Source: Dioscorea cayenensis subsp. rotundata (Eukaryota; Streptophyta; Magnoliopsida; Dioscoreales; Dioscoreaceae). Taken from it: a stretch of DNA of 64,000 nt. The first letter of the stretch is position 1. Every line of letters starts with the position of its first letter. Below are positions 43,911 through 57,970 of the stretch, piece after piece. Both the position numbers and the translations under genes were made by a program. The stretch lies in NCBI RefSeq assembly GCF_009730915.1, contig NC_052475.1, positions 186,001 through 250,000 of the forward strand, written 5' to 3'. The notes under the pieces are model-generated. The model was not told the origin of the DNA, searched no databases, and worked only from the letters and a program-made list of their open reading frames with translations.

Positions 43911-45921
43911 ATGGCTGCTGCTCGTCATGGGGGATGTAGATTCAATGAAATTGGGAAGCAGGGATTCCATGGGGAATTTCAAAGAAGAAACGAGTACTAT
44001 CAAGATCGGTTTCTTGATAGGAATTTTGATGGAGGCCGTGTCCGTGATTGCAAAGGTAGGTCGGATGTTATGCATGGGGAAATCAAGAAATTGGACCTCG
44101 AGGTTCGTAGATGCCAGTCAGGGGTTTCATCCCCTCCGAGTAGGAAAAGGAAATTGTCGCAGATTCTATCTGATGGAGGTGATGATGAGCAATCTCAGAA
44201 CATGGACTCTGGAAGAAAGAATCATTCGGTGGTGGAGGATGGTGCCGATCCAAACCGTGTTTTTGAGAAGTTTGATGTTGAACTGCCTCAGAACCCTGTA
44301 ATTGAGATGGAGGAGGATCGTGTCCACACAAGGAACATCTCCACATCAAGATGGGCTGATGTTGATGATGAAGATGATGAAGCCCGAGCGGTATCAAGTC
44401 CTGAGGTTGGTGAGATAGTCACTAGAGGGAGTTCCAGGTCATCCGGAGCCAAGTCATCACAATCAGAACAGTCTGGCGCTTCACATAGTGATGGACTGAT
44501 GGATGTTGATGGTGGTGATGATGTTGCAGATTTTGATTCATTGGAAAGCTCACCACCAAAAGGTATAAACATGTTGCAAGGTTGCCGCAGTGTAGATGAG
44601 TTTGAGAAGTTGAATAAGGTTAATGAGGGTACTTATGGAGTAGTTTATAGAGCTAGGGATAAGAAAACTGGGGAGATTGTGGCTTTGAAGAAGGTGAAGA
44701 TGGAGAAGGAGAGGGAGGGGTTTCCCATAACCTCTTTGAGGGAGATCAATATTCTTTTGTCTTCTCACCACTCTTCTATTGTTGAGGTGAAAGAGGTAGT
44801 CATTGGCAGCAGTCTTGATAGTATTTTTATGGTTATGGAGTTCATGGACCATGATCTCAAGGGTTTGATGGACTCGATGAAGCAACCCTTCAGCCAAAGT
44901 GATGTGAAGTGTTTGATGTTGCAATTGTTGGAGGGTGTCAAGTATCTTCATGACAATTGGGTGCTCCACAGGTATCGTCGCATGCATTGTTTCCTGCTAA
45001 AGTGCTTTACCAGTTTAAGTTGTTTATTCTCATGTGTGTCTGGATTTAACTTGTAGGGATCTCAAAACTTCAAACCTTCTTTTGAACAATCGTGGCGAGC
45101 TGAAAATTTGTGACTTTGGGTTATCCCGCCAGTATGGGAGTCCATTAAAGCCATATACTCAGTTAGTTGTGACTTTGTGGTACAGGTAATATTACAGTGG
45201 CCCTGTAGACATATCTGTTTTCTAATCTTACCTGTAAAGCTATCTCATTGGAATCTCATTGTTGGTTTCTACTTTCAGGGCACCTGAGCTTTTGTTAGGA
45301 GCAAAACAATATACAACTGCTATTGACATGTGGTCACTGGGTTGTATAATGGCTGAACTTCTTACGAAGGAGCCATTGTTTAAGGGGAAGACTGAAATGG
45401 ATCAACTTGACAAGGTACCTTATAGTTCCTGAAGTTACTTAAGAATATCATCTTTCTTTTTATCTAAATTATTTTTAAATGAGTGTTATTGTCTTGCAGT
45501 TATTCAAAATGCTTGGCACGCCAAATGATGGGATATGGCCAGGATTTTCAAAATTGGTCCATCCCAATGTTAAATTCACGAAGCAGAAGTAAGTGAACTT
45601 TCTTCCATGTTTCATTTTCTTTTGTTAGCATGAATTTGTAATAGACATGGATGGCAAATTAATGGTCTTGAATTCTGCTTGTTTATGCTTATGTTGACAA
45701 TTATCAGTCTTCCGCTAACCTGCTTGACTTTTACTTCAATACAGGGGTGACAAGCTGCGTGAGAAGTTCCGTCCAACATTCTTTTCTGGGCATCCTGTTC
45801 TGTCTTTAGCTGGTTTGGATTTACTGCACAGACTACTATGTTACAATCCTGCTGAGGTAATTTATATTCTTTGAAAGTCAAGACATGCCATGTTTTTGGA
45901 TTACTATTCTTGACCCTCTCT

Positions 45922-45957
<36 letters not shown>

Positions 45958-46144
45958 TTTTTTTTTAACTTATTGCGTTTATTTTATGCAGCGGATTACT
46001 GCAGAAGAGGCTCTCCAGCATGAGTGGTTTCGTGAAGTTCCCTTGCCGAAATCAAAGGATTTCTTGCCAACTTTTCCCTCTCAAAACACAAGGGAGCGAA
46101 ATCTTGGAGCTACCCTTGAACAAAAACTTTTCCACCTTAAATGA
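43911..46144 (+). CDS. CDKG: CDKG/CDK11-like cyclin-dependent kinase (6 exons)
   Basis: Exons are 43911-44971, 45057-45185, 45279-45414, 45500-45588, 45745-45856 and 45992-46144; phases agree and the product is 559 aa. A charged Ser/Asp-rich N-terminal extension (1-230, [13 protein letters not shown]) precedes a kinase domain: NEGTYGVV (238-245), Lys260, the cyclin-binding helix PITSLRE (272-278, the PLTSLRE signature), HRDLK (353-357), DFGLSR, and [14 protein letters not shown]. Family members pair with L-type cyclins and act in the nucleus on transcription, pre-mRNA splicing and meiotic pairing. After FPTFPSQ-like sequence, the usual basic tail with SPDPLEEQRRKE is replaced by [17 protein letters not shown] and a stop, so the C-terminus is unusual. 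A CT microsatellite (45924-45955) lies in the last intron. Confidence 0.9.
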
Positions 46145-49100
46145 TATGATGCTTCTCCCACACTTCATGTGTACAATAAGTACTTCTTTCTGTGCGCTTC
46201 AGGTGTCTCCAAGGAACAACAACCATACTGTTGCAGTTGGCATTGGGGAGTTGCAGCTAGCTTCTCCTCAGGTGCAAGTCATGTGATACCAAAGTTATGG
46301 CATTTTGCACTTGAGGACATAACTACAACTGGTGGCATTGGAGGACCTGTGTTTTTTCTACAAGGTTCTACCTTTTATTTCATTGTTAGATGAGAGACAT
46401 ACACTTATAGCTAAGTTTTTACCTTGTGCTAGTGTTAGTGGCAGACAACAATCGATGATATTGTCTATCAGGCTCATGATGATTCTTTTGGTGGATAGTT
46501 TATCTTTTCTGCTACACCAGGGAAAAAGGAAAAAAGAATCCTATTGCAGAGATGATGTTCTCCAACTGTTGTTAATCCTCAGAAATTTTCATTTTATGGC
46601 CCTTCACTCAAGGTGTGGCATATCAGTCTTGATTTTTGATATGACTAGTTTCATCTGCAAATTGTAACATATTGCTCATTGAGATCTTGTAAATAAGAAC
46701 TTGTCTGTTAATTCTTATGATGATTTTCATTACCATATTATTTAGCCCTAGTTAATTTCCTTGTCATCTATGTCTGTTTGCAAGAGTTGAATGCCTTGAA
46801 ATTGAAGGGACACATGTTGGTATTGAATCTCAGAAACTAGTGGTCAACTTTGGAAAGGTAATCTTCTGCTTTAGTTTTGATTGATTATGTGAGTAGATAT
46901 TATTTTAAAAACTTGGCGAATGTGAAAGCTTGTTCTAAGTCAATGGTTTTGGGCTTTCATTGCCTTATAACTGACATATATATGTATTGTTTGCTGTAAT
47001 CATGAAATCCAACATGCATCGTTTACAATCCATCTCGGTTTTAAAAAATACTGTGTGATATTATTTTGCCATCCCTGGCAAGTTTCTAGATTTAAAATTT
47101 CTGTGTTAAAAACTTGTGGTCCGTTAGAATGCTTGTCTAATGAATAATGTAGTCATTTCTCACTGGTTCATTAGTGGTTATTGCTCTTTCACAGAAGTTT
47201 TGTTGTGGAGATTTGTTCTTCATCAACTGCCACCATTACATGATTCTTTTTTCCACTCTCAGGTATATTTCTTTCTGATGCCCTTCAAGCTGATGCTGTG
47301 ACGGGTAAAAATTTTTTTTGGCAGAGCCCATTCCTCTTCCTTCTTTTTAGCTTTCATTAGAAGCTTTATTTTGGTGAATGGTCATTTTCAGACAATAGCA
47401 TGCATGTTGGGAGTAACTACATCTTTAATCCTTACGTGTTGTGCCGGATTATATTATTTTAACTATGACAATACTTGCATTTTTTCTTAGCTTGAATTCC
47501 TATTTATTGACTACGGAATAACTATGATAACAGTGATGGGCAATTAAAATCCTTGTTTGTGCTAACTTGTTGTGGAAATTTGTGGGATTGAGAAAATTGG
47601 CTGCTGTAGGATTGAAATCTTAACTTTTTGATTATTTTTCCCCTTAATTTCAAATGGATGAGGATACTGTCTAGTGGTTTATTTTGTTGAATGATTCCTT
47701 CAGATTGCTTAAATCCTGGGGTGTGGCTTACTTAAAATATTGACTAGTGACATTCAGAAGGAAGTACTATAGTTAACAAACTTAAGAGGCTGTGGATGGA
47801 CTTCATTCCTATTGTAGCTTCATTTGTCCTGAAAGGAACTAAAGTTGTATGTTGCTCCTTTTTTTTATTTATTTATTTTTTGAAAGATGCACTTTATATG
47901 CACTGTTTACTTGTTAAGAATCTGCATGATCACAGAAATCTGTTTTTCTACATAGTTAAGGTATCCCTGCTCTGTATGTTTTCTTACTAAACTCTGTTTC
48001 TCATCTGCGTTGTGTGGGCGGGTGTATATATATGCTTGTGCTCTCCTCTTTTGTTCTTATGCAGGATGTTTTGTTTAGATGGAAAAAACAGTGATAAACT
48101 AGTTGTTGATCATCTCTTGAGAATCAGTTATATTCAAGTAAGAATGAGCATCCCAAAGTTATTTTTTTCTTTGTTTCATGTAGATCTCTGGTCTTCAGGC
48201 ATTTACATGGATCACTAGATGTTGAAATCATGGACAAGCAGGCCAGAAATATGTTTTGATATGAAATTTCGCCCTCGATGTTTTGTTTTTTGTTTTGTTT
48301 TGTTTTTTTTTTTTTTTTTAGGGGTTTAAGCAGAACAGGTTTGCATGTGAGTTAACTGTTTTACATTTATGCATCTGCTTCTCCCATGTCTCATGCCTGG
48401 TTCTCTTATCTGCATGTGTTTGCTGTGCTTTTTATGTAGTTTTTATTTTGTCCATAATATATACCTCGCACAGTTTCTGGATTTGTTTGCTGCAGTCAGC
48501 ATTATCAAACTTGTCTGCTTACACTTTTTTTTTTTTTCTCTTCATTTTTTTCTGTTTTATAATATTTTCATATATTTATTCTTGTTTAATCTTTCTGGGC
48601 ATGGTAGCTAAGAAGTGTACGAGTGTATTATGTTTTAGAGTAAAACACAGCATTTTTTGGTTGCGTGTTGAATGAGAGGGATAGGTTTTGGTGGTTGAAA
48701 TTTGCAGAGGAAAAACATAAATGGGTCTATGTAGTTGTGGTTTAATTAAATATTAATTAAAAGTGAGTATTATAATATTAAACTATGTTTTTTGGTAATG
48801 ACCGTTGTTTGTTAATTATCAACTTTTATAATTAATTATCTATTCCAACTGTTTAAAAATAGTAAATTTTGCAAAATGGACTGCTGGCATGAACTTGGTT
48901 TAGTGTATGGATAGCTTTCATGGAAGTGGATTTATCATGACGTTCATAAAAACTTATTGTTCTTGATAATGAAATTTATTGTTTTTAAACTATAAATTAT
49001 AGCTCATGACTTGAATCATTCAAGTCTAGGTTGCTTGATGTTTGCATGAAAGGTGCTTTAAAACATGATCAACTATGTATGACGTTATTTTATGTTAGAA

Positions 49101-49400
49101 GTTGTTATCAATGAAGATTTTATTTATGTGGTCGATATTGTGAACTTTGGACATGTTATTTTATTTAATCTTTTATTATATTCTTGTTGTGAGATCTAAT
49201 AATTGTGAAATTATTTATATTCAATCCATCTGTTACCATTAATCACATTAAAAACAATATCTTTTGTATATGTTCATATTTCAACCTAAAAATGATATAT
49301 ATTTCCTTGACTATAGGGTTCATATCTCAGTTATATTGGGCTCATCATGATCATGTAAGTTGAAAAGTAATTGTAAGAGTTAAAGATATTTCGAGTTAGC
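46145..49400. other. 3' flank of CDKG, no clear gene
   Basis: Transcript-like, moderately AT-rich DNA. A possible extra exon (about 46203-46278, CTTCAG acceptor, CTCAG|GTGCAA donor) could belong to an alternative CDKG 3' end. No coding match is recognised beyond it. Confidence 0.35.
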
Positions 49401-50278
49401 GCTGGCTAATGATTAATTACCGGTTTGTTTGCACGTTCCAAATGTATATACGCTTGTTGTATATATATATATATATATATATATTATTTTTTCATATCTT
49501 TTAAGTAAAGTTGTGAATTATTTTTTTATGATATTTTTTTTAAAAGATACGGGATATTATTTTTTGGTAAGTGTAGGACTTACAAATTGTAGTATATATA
49601 TCAAAATAATTATCTTATATGGATATGATTTTGTAAGAACAGATTTCAATGCGTATGAAAATGGTTTTGTTCGTACGAACATGATTTTTTATAAACCAAT
49701 ATCAACATGTACAAGCATTATTTATCTTGAAATAGTTTTGTTCGTGCAAATATGATTTTTTTAATATATATAAATAAGAATTAATATGTTCAAATTTTAT
49801 TATTTATGTCAAAGCGCATTTATGCTTTCAAAAATGTGTTATTTATAAATAGCAGTCAGTTTGAAAGTGAGATAGATATGTATATATATTTATGTATAAA
49901 CTTTTGTGAGATAAATGTATATATATATATATATATAATTTGCCAAGCATTAATGGTTATTTTTAGATTATTCATTTCTAATGTATGAGTTTTAAGTTAT
50001 ATTTTTTTGAATTCTTAATGTCGATGAAAGTTAATTTTAAATGTATTATGGACGTTTGGGTTTTTTATGTAGATTTACTATGTAGATCATTGGCTTAAAT
50101 TTTATTTTAAAATTTAAAAACATTTAAATTTCGCTTTTAAATCCTAAAATAATATAAAGGATTTAAGTAGGTGTTGTAAAGGCAAGAATCAGACTCTGAA
50201 AATTTAAGTCCTTTATGGTGGTGTTTTTATTTTGATGGTATATATATATATATAATAAAAATGACAACTTTGACAGCC

Positions 50279-50324
<46 letters not shown>

Positions 50325-53300
50325 TCTGTTGAACACTAAAATGATAACATTATGCAAATCAAATTGAAGGAGAAGTATCTTAAGTATCGCATTAAATAAT
50401 GTACAATGAATCAATATCAATTGGTATTAGTTAAATAAGTGTCAATTATAAAAATTTGATTGATTCCGTAAACGCAAGTCAAATGGCAAGAATTATGCAA
50501 TCAAATTTAAGAATTCAATGTCGTATCACATGTACATCGTTTGGAGTACTAAATCATGCCACAAAAAAGTCAATTGGTTTTAATATCAATTAGCTATGAA
50601 TCATTTATTATGTCAAATAAATTAATCCGTATCACCAGTCTCTTGATTTAGTCTCTTGATTTATTAGTATTGAGCTTCAAAACTCATACAAAATGAAGGA
50701 ATATATATTTGTTGTACTTGTGGTGTTTGTTACCTGTTTAAAAAAAAAAATTAATTCATTTATATGTATGATTTTTGAGTAAAGTCAATAAACATCTTTA
50801 TTGGAAGAGAGAGCAGATAACGTTTACAAAATAGTAGTATAGAAATAAGGTATTAAAATATAAGGAGCCATCTTGGTGGGTAAGATATAATATGGGTGGA
50901 TATAATATAGGGATTGGATAGTAATATAAAATGATACTATTTTATGTTTGATATGCACTGGATAAACTATCGGATAATATTTGCTTAAAATAGTGAAATC
51001 GGTGTTCTACTTAATTATTCACAAATTTATTGTACTAACCCTTGGATTTAAAGATTAAAAAAAAAAAGATACAACGAAACCCTAGATGAGAGAGAGACAA
51101 ATCATATAAAAGGGTAAGAAAATTAAATTAAATTTTTTTATCACGTTCTATTCTTTTCTATTCTGACTCTTTTTTTATCGGATTAGTAATCATGTGACTG
51201 GTAGGATAAAATAGATCTATATAAAAAAAAAGACTATCATATTTTATTGGTTCACTGAATAAACGGTAATAGCATAGTGCGGGTCCCAAAGGTAATAATG
51301 CCAATCGCTAAGAATAGACGTGATAGAGTATGGTGTTGTGATAACGTTGGGTATTGGAGGGCAATTCACATGGATTAATAGTGAGAGACCCTATGAAGTT
51401 GAGGCTTTGATTATCAATTCTAAAAAAAAATAAATATATATTGTATTTGATTTGTTTGTAGATGGCTGATCCAATTGAGGCTTATTATATTGATTTTAGG
51501 TAAAATTTGAATGAAAGATGTGGAATATTATAGTTTTTAAAAACTTGCTTAAATTTTGATTTTCTTTTTAAATTAAATATTAATTTAGTTAAAAAATAAT
51601 ATCGTTTTATTTTAAATATTAACTTTTTTTTATCTTTTCACCAATGATACCTTGTATCCTGTGATATCATTTTTTTTAAAAAAAATGAATAAATCACGAA
51701 TTTATTGAGGAAAAAGTTCAAGAAGAGATATAGACGCAAACATACTCATAATCAAACAGAGGAGAAAAGACGGACTAAAGTATCTCATCCGAGATGAGGA
51801 GAAAGAAGAAACAGAGAAAAACATTGAAAGGAGAAAAACTGAGTTAACTAATGCTACTAAAAAGAGACATAGACCTGTTCAGGTTGCAAAAGAGTCTGCT
51901 CTTGATATGAGCTGCGCGCCGTGTTGCTGGAGGTGTTTGCAATCATTTTTTTTTAAAATATTTTCTTGTTTATTAACTATTTTTTTTAGATTGTTGTTTA
52001 GTTCGGATTTTTTTTTTACATCACATAGATTTAATTTTGAATCACTTGTTTAAGTAATCTTAAATATCTAACCATCTGTACTAACTTTTGTTGGTTTTAA
52101 ATACTATTTTTTATGTTTCTAGTCTTAATAATTTGTCAAGATTTTTTAGAAAAATTTTGAACTAATTTTAAAATATCGTTGCAGTAAGTTTTGAAGTGTA
52201 CTTTGGTTTAGAAATAGAATTTGTTTGGCGACAACCAAAGTTCGCTATAAAAATTAACAATTATGTTAATATATTTTTATACTATTTTTGATTGATTAAT
52301 TTTCGATATCCATATGGCTAAAGAAAAATCAACATTAAATATTTCAGAAGCACATGTCTGGGATCTCATCCGTCTATAAAAGAAATTACAAAAAATAAAA
52401 AAATTAATTTTGTAATTCTAATGTTAATATCCTTACAAAAAAAAATTGCTTATATATATACACACAATAAAGTTTTTCATCATTCTATTAAAATTAGTTA
52501 AGAAAATAAGGATTTGCAAGTGCCTGTAATTTCATCAATGCTTGCAGATTTAACGTAAATTTAACAACTTCAAGTTGCTTTAAAAAAAAAAAATTATAAA
52601 GACATTCAGATTTAATAAAATCAAAATTAAAAAAATTAATTTTAAATATTTTAAATCAAATGTTTGGAATTTCATCCATCTACAAAAAAAATAAAGAAAG
52701 GAGTAATTTTCTAATCCAATCTTTTTAAGATTTTTTTATTGTTAAATGATTTTAAAGATCACATTGTTAAATTCACACTTATAATAATTCTTTTTATATT
52801 TTAAAATGTTATTATAAAATACCCTCAAATAAATTTCAAAATAAATTACAAATATTATTATCCTTAAAAAAAAAATGCATATGTATATATATACACACAC
52901 TAAAAGAATACTCACAAAGTATAAAAATTATCTATACCTACATCTCTAATGTTTCGAGACATTCAACTAAATATAATAAAAAATTAAATTTAACATTAAA
53001 ATACAAAAATCTTCTATGTAATTTCATTTTTCTTCATAGCTAAAAGAGTAAAAGTAAAAGTTACTACCTAATAGCATCCCACTCTCACATTCTGCCAACT
53101 GGGGGTTTGGATTGAAGGAATGGATATTATTAAATTTGGATTTATTATGTACAATAATATATTCTCATATTTAAGTATACAACTATTAAAATGAGTATGG
53201 GTAGTGCAGATAATGTGTACAACTATTAAATGACTTTTACCTCGGTTAAAATTTAATTAATTAAAAATTATTGATTCTAACAATTTATAATACCAATTAA

Positions 53301-54096
53301 GATAAATAATAATTAATATTAATTGAGCAATTTAAATATTTAATTAGAATAATTAAGATGATAATAATAATAATAATTAATATGAATTATATATATATAA
53401 TTATAATAATTAAAGTGAAATAACACTTTAACACTTACTAGATATTTAATTAAATAAAAATAATTAATTTAAATGGTTAACTTAAATAATTAAAGCTGAT
53501 TTAAGTCACATACTTAATTTAAATATCTTACCATGATAATTTTTTTGAATATTGATATTTAAAATATTTTATAAATAAAAAATTATCATTACATAATATT
53601 TATTATTTTAAATATAAAATTTATTATATTTATATTAAGTGTATAAAAGTATATCTTTCTTTTACGATCAAGCATTGTTTTTAGTTTTTGTTCTCAATCC
53701 TACACTAAACATAATCAGCAATTAGTCACCCCTTACACATATAATGGCTATTTACATTAAAATCACATCTTACTCGCACAATGAAAAAAAAAAAAATTTG
53801 TTTCCCATTTCTCCATTCCATTGTGATCTAATCACAATTTTTTTTAATAATAGACGACAATCGTATTTTTTATTAATATAAACAGTACCAAACATTACTG
53901 ATGCCCGGATATATAATATATATACAATATAAAAATAATATAAAAATATCGGATAAACAGTACTGTCGGGGAGGAATTTGAACCCATAACTATCCAATGG
54001 TTGACCCTAATCACAATTAATTACAACTTGCACGCACAAAGGTTATTTACGTCAAATTATAAAGATCTTTTCTATCAATAACTTTCTTTATCTGTG
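49401..54096. other. AT-rich intergenic desert
   Basis: Many TA microsatellites (about 49459-49484, 49919-49936, 50282-50321). A minus-strand retroelement tail with AATAAATCACG lies at about 51671-51710 and continues to about 51950. A box-B-like sequence (minus strand GGGTTCAAATTCC, 53970-53982) suggests a SINE scrap at about 53880-54000. No gene is seen. Confidence 0.45.
50282..50321. repeat. TA microsatellite (longest of many)
   Basis: About 20 AT/TA units. Similar, shorter tracts occur throughout the intergenic DNA and in several introns. Confidence 0.9.
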
Positions 54097-54206
54097 TGTG
54101 TATATATATATCTATATCTGACCAACTCCTCGTTGCTATCATCGTTTCTCATCTACATTTCCACTCTCCTTCTTCTCCCTCTGCCTCGGAAGTCGTTCTC
54201 CTCCCG

Positions 54207-57014
54207 ATGGCCAATCCTCCACCGTTCATCAACCCCCGCTCCGGCTACTCTCCGGCCACCAAAACGTTTCACAGCCTTCGTCCCCCCGTTCCCCTCCCAC
54301 CCGTTTCCCAACCCCTCTCCTTCACTTCCTACGCTATTTCCCTTCTCCCAAATCCGTTTCCCTCTCACCCAGCCCTTATCGACGGCTCCACAGGTGTTTC
54401 CCTCTCGTATCCCGACCTCGTTTCCCAGATTCACTTCCTCGCTTCCTCTCTCCACTCCAATCTCGGCATCTCCAAAGGCCACGTGGCATTCATCCTCTCC
54501 CCATCCTGTCTCGAGATCCCCATCCTCTACCTCTCTCTCCTCTCCCTCGGCGCTATCATCACTCCGGCCAACCCCGCCGCCACGCCATCGGAGCTCTCCC
54601 GCCTGATCCACCTCTCCGGCCCAGCCTTCTTCTTCGCCACGTCATCAACCTCCTCCAAACTCCCCGGCCACGTCACCCCCATCCTCATCGACTCCCCTCT
54701 CTTCCGATCCTTCCTCGATTCCGGCTCCTCATTATCGGATCCTATCGAGATTCTCCAATCCGATCCGGCGGCGATCCAGTTCTCATCGGGAACAACCGGG
54801 AGAATAAAAGCCGCCGCACTTCCTCATCGGAGCTTCATTGCGATGATCGCCGGGTTCCACGCTCTCCGGCCATCGGACATGGAGACGACGATGCTTTCAG
54901 CCCCAATGTTCCACTCTCTAGGTTTCTTTGTAGCGCTGAAGGGGATTGCCCTCGCCGAAACCACGGTGGTCGTCGGGGGTGCACCTCTTGAGCGCATCAT
55001 GGCGGTGGCGGAGAGGTATAACGTCACGCAGATGACAGCGGCGCCGCCTCTCGTTGTGGCGATGGCTCAATCGGAAGAGACGCTGAGATTCGATCTCTCG
55101 AGTCTCCGGCGAGTGTTCTGCGGCGGCGCTCCTCTCTCCCTGGACGCCGCAGAGAGATTTCTAGCGAAATTCCCGCTCCTCGAGATCTCCCAGGTGTGCA
55201 TTTTTTATCATAAAAGCCCTTTAACTTTTTATATTTCTTCTTAAACCTTTTTTATTTTATTTTTTTTTAAGTTTGTGTCCCTGGACTACCACTTCTTGTG
55301 GTTAGTTGTTGTTGTTTGTGTTTTATATGTCTTTTACTATCTGCTGCTATGTGAGAGTCATGTATCTTTTCTCCTCTTTTTTTAATTAGCGTGATTTATC
55401 CATTTTTTTCATCTAGTGATTTTGTTTTGCACCAGTGCACAAGACTACTTAATTAATTAGTTTTCATTCTGATTTTTTCCATTTGTTTATATATATATAT
55501 ATATATTTTTTTTTTCTGGATTGGTTTTGTGATTTGGGAATTAGAAGCTATGCTTGATCAATTTGGATTTATTTTATTTAAAAGGAAAAAAAGGCCTTAA
55601 ATTTGTGACTGCTTTTCCTATCATCTATTGTTAATTAATTTATTTTCAGCAACTATTCATTTGAATGATTGAAAGTAACTGTTTTTTTTAAAATGGGAAC
55701 AAACCTTGACTGTAACCCTTGATCTTGAATTAAATAAATAAATAAAATTAAAAAATTACTTTTTTTCTTGTGAACTATTGATGGGTATTCGCTAATATTG
55801 ATTAATATATTATCATATGTGTAAATACTGTGTAGCAAGCAAATATATTATAGCAATATTTTAAACATATCATATAGCTCTTTAATTACTGTTCATTATC
55901 AGTAATATTCTCTATTTCTATAAGAATTGTAAAATAAAAGGATTTATCCTATATAGTAAATTCTCATAAGATCATTAATTAAGGCAATAAGCCTATGTTA
56001 TTTTTTTGTTAAAATAATTTTCTACTTGCTCACCAAGTTTTAATTCTTTATTGACTAAGTAGCAGTCAAAATAATCATATAAAATAATCTCTACAATGGT
56101 AATACAGACTTGATCTCATTTCCATAATTTATGTACGTGAAATCCGTTGACTAAAAATTATATATTCTTTTCTCGGCAACTGATCCATGACTAAATTAAC
56201 TTTTCTTTTTCTTGCCAACTCATGTACCAAGAATCTCATTTCTTTGCCCCTCGTGCGACAATGTAGCAGCATGTTAAGCTTCTAGATATATATGTTTTTT
56301 TTATTATTATTTTAATAGGATTTTTATACATAAAATAATTTAAATTTTGTCTATTGTCAATGTTCTTTGATAATTGTACATCAACTAGCCGTTGTCATAG
56401 ATAAAAACTTATATGAAACTTAATTATTTATACATTATTTTTTTTTTCTCTTTTATAACTGCTGAATTATTACAATACATTGTTTTCAATAATTCTTTAC
56501 TTGAATTAATGTTATTATATATCACTGCATTGACAAAGTAATGATCTTCTTGCTCTGTGAATCCATTAGGGTTATGGTTCCACAGAGGCTGGAGGAATAT
56601 CAAGGATGATCGGGCCGGAAGAATGTCGTCGCGGTAGATCGGTTGGCCGGCTAACTGAAAATGTTGAGGCTAAGGTTGTTCACCATGTTACTGGCAAGGT
56701 ATTGTCTGTAGGGGAGCCAGGAGAGTTATGTCTTAAGGGGCCAGCCACCATGCTAGGTACGTAACAACATGACCATATATATACATATATATATATATAT
56801 GTTGCATTAATGTTGTAAAACTTTTAGTGTGTAGACATGCTAACAGTGCTATATGTATGTATGTCACTAGGATATGTTGGTGATCCTGAGGCTAATGCTC
56901 TTGCCTTTGACTCCGAAGGATGGCTGAAAACAGGAGATCTTTGTTATTTTGATGAAGATGGATTTCTTTTTATTGTTGATAGACTAAAAGAGATGATTAA
57001 GTACAAAGCCTACC

Positions 57015-57053
<39 letters not shown>

Positions 57054-57582
57054 TGTGTTTATATTTCAAATTGTTATTTTGATTTTACTATGTTGTAGGT
57101 TCCTCCTGCTGAACTGGAGCATGTACTGCAATCTCTGCCAGAAATTGTTGATGCTGCAGTTGTGCCGTAATCATCTATTAATCTTAATTAATGTAATTTT
57201 TTTTTGGGTTGTTTTTTCATGCTATGGTTTTATGTATTATTATAGGTATCCACATGAGGAAGCTGGACAGATACCTATGGCGTTTGTGGTAAGGCAACCA
57301 GGAAGCAACCTCACTGAGTTAGAGGTGATGGAGTTTGTTGCCAAGCAGGTATATAGTTTTTCATTTGATAATTATTTATAGCTTACTAACATTTTTTTCC
57401 CTTTGTTTATTTTGTGAACAAAGTAGCATAATTTTCAATTAATTTCATTGATGCAGGTTGCACCATATAAGAAGATACGTAGAGTGGCATTCATAAAGTC
57501 TATCCCAAAATCAGCAGCTGGAAAAGTTTTGAGGAGAGAGCTTGCTAGTTTTGCTCTGTGTGGCTCCTTTTCCAGATTATGA
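54207..57582 (+). CDS. Peroxisomal 4CL-like acyl-CoA synthetase, copy 1 (6 exons, altered motifs)
   Basis: Exons are 54207-55193, 56570-56756, 56871-57016, 57099-57166, 57246-57348 and 57457-57582; phases 0,1,0,2,0; 538 aa. It belongs to the ANL adenylate-forming superfamily, close to OPCL1/4CL-like ligases, which activate OPC-8:0, fatty or cinnamic acids to CoA esters through an acyl-AMP. Motifs: [11 protein letters not shown] (193-203), GYGSTEAG (330-337), [13 protein letters not shown] (411-423), [14 protein letters not shown] (427-440) and the adenylation Lys in SAAGK (520). It ends in SRL, a PTS1 signal. Deviations from the neighbour: the P-loop KG becomes KA, FHVYG becomes FHSLG, and the A8 KGYQ glycine becomes Ala438. 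These could change or weaken activity. The start at 54207 aligns with copy 2; an upstream in-frame ATG at 54096 lies in the TATA-rich leader. Confidence 0.88.
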
Positions 57583-57970
57583 TTTCTCTCTCAAATATAT
57601 ATGCATGACTCTCCAAATTTTGTATATATATATACAAAATTTTCTTTCTTTTATACATTGTGGACAAGTGGTAAATGTTACTGCATGTATAAAAGTTATT
57701 GAAATATATATATATATATATATTTAGAAAAATGGATAAATCAGGGGAGGAGAAGAAATAGAATTATTTCCAGAAATAGATCTGTCATACTGTCAGACTT
57801 GGGACAGAGTTGGACGGCTAGAGCTCAAAAGATATTATTACCTTTAATTTTATTTTTAAAAAATTATAAAAATAAATAAATAACAATATCAAGACCTCTC
57901 TGTAATAAACGAAAGGCTACAGCCTAGACACGTGCTTCTATTGAAAAAAAAAAAAAGCATCGAAGTCTTC
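57583..57970. other. Spacer between the two ligases
   Basis: 388 bp of 3' flank and promoter with a TA run (about 57703-57722). A TATA-like AT-rich stretch lies at about 57860-57885, around 90 bp before the copy 2 ATG. Confidence 0.5.

Noticed and set aside
46203-46278. Seventh coding exon of CDKG
   Set aside because: Exon 6 already ends in an in-frame stop at 46142-46144, and the candidate matches nothing in the family tail. Kept only as a possible alternative exon.
54094-54606. Ser/Pro-rich plus-strand frame overlapping ligase 1
   Set aside because: Out-of-frame shadow of the GC-rich first exon.
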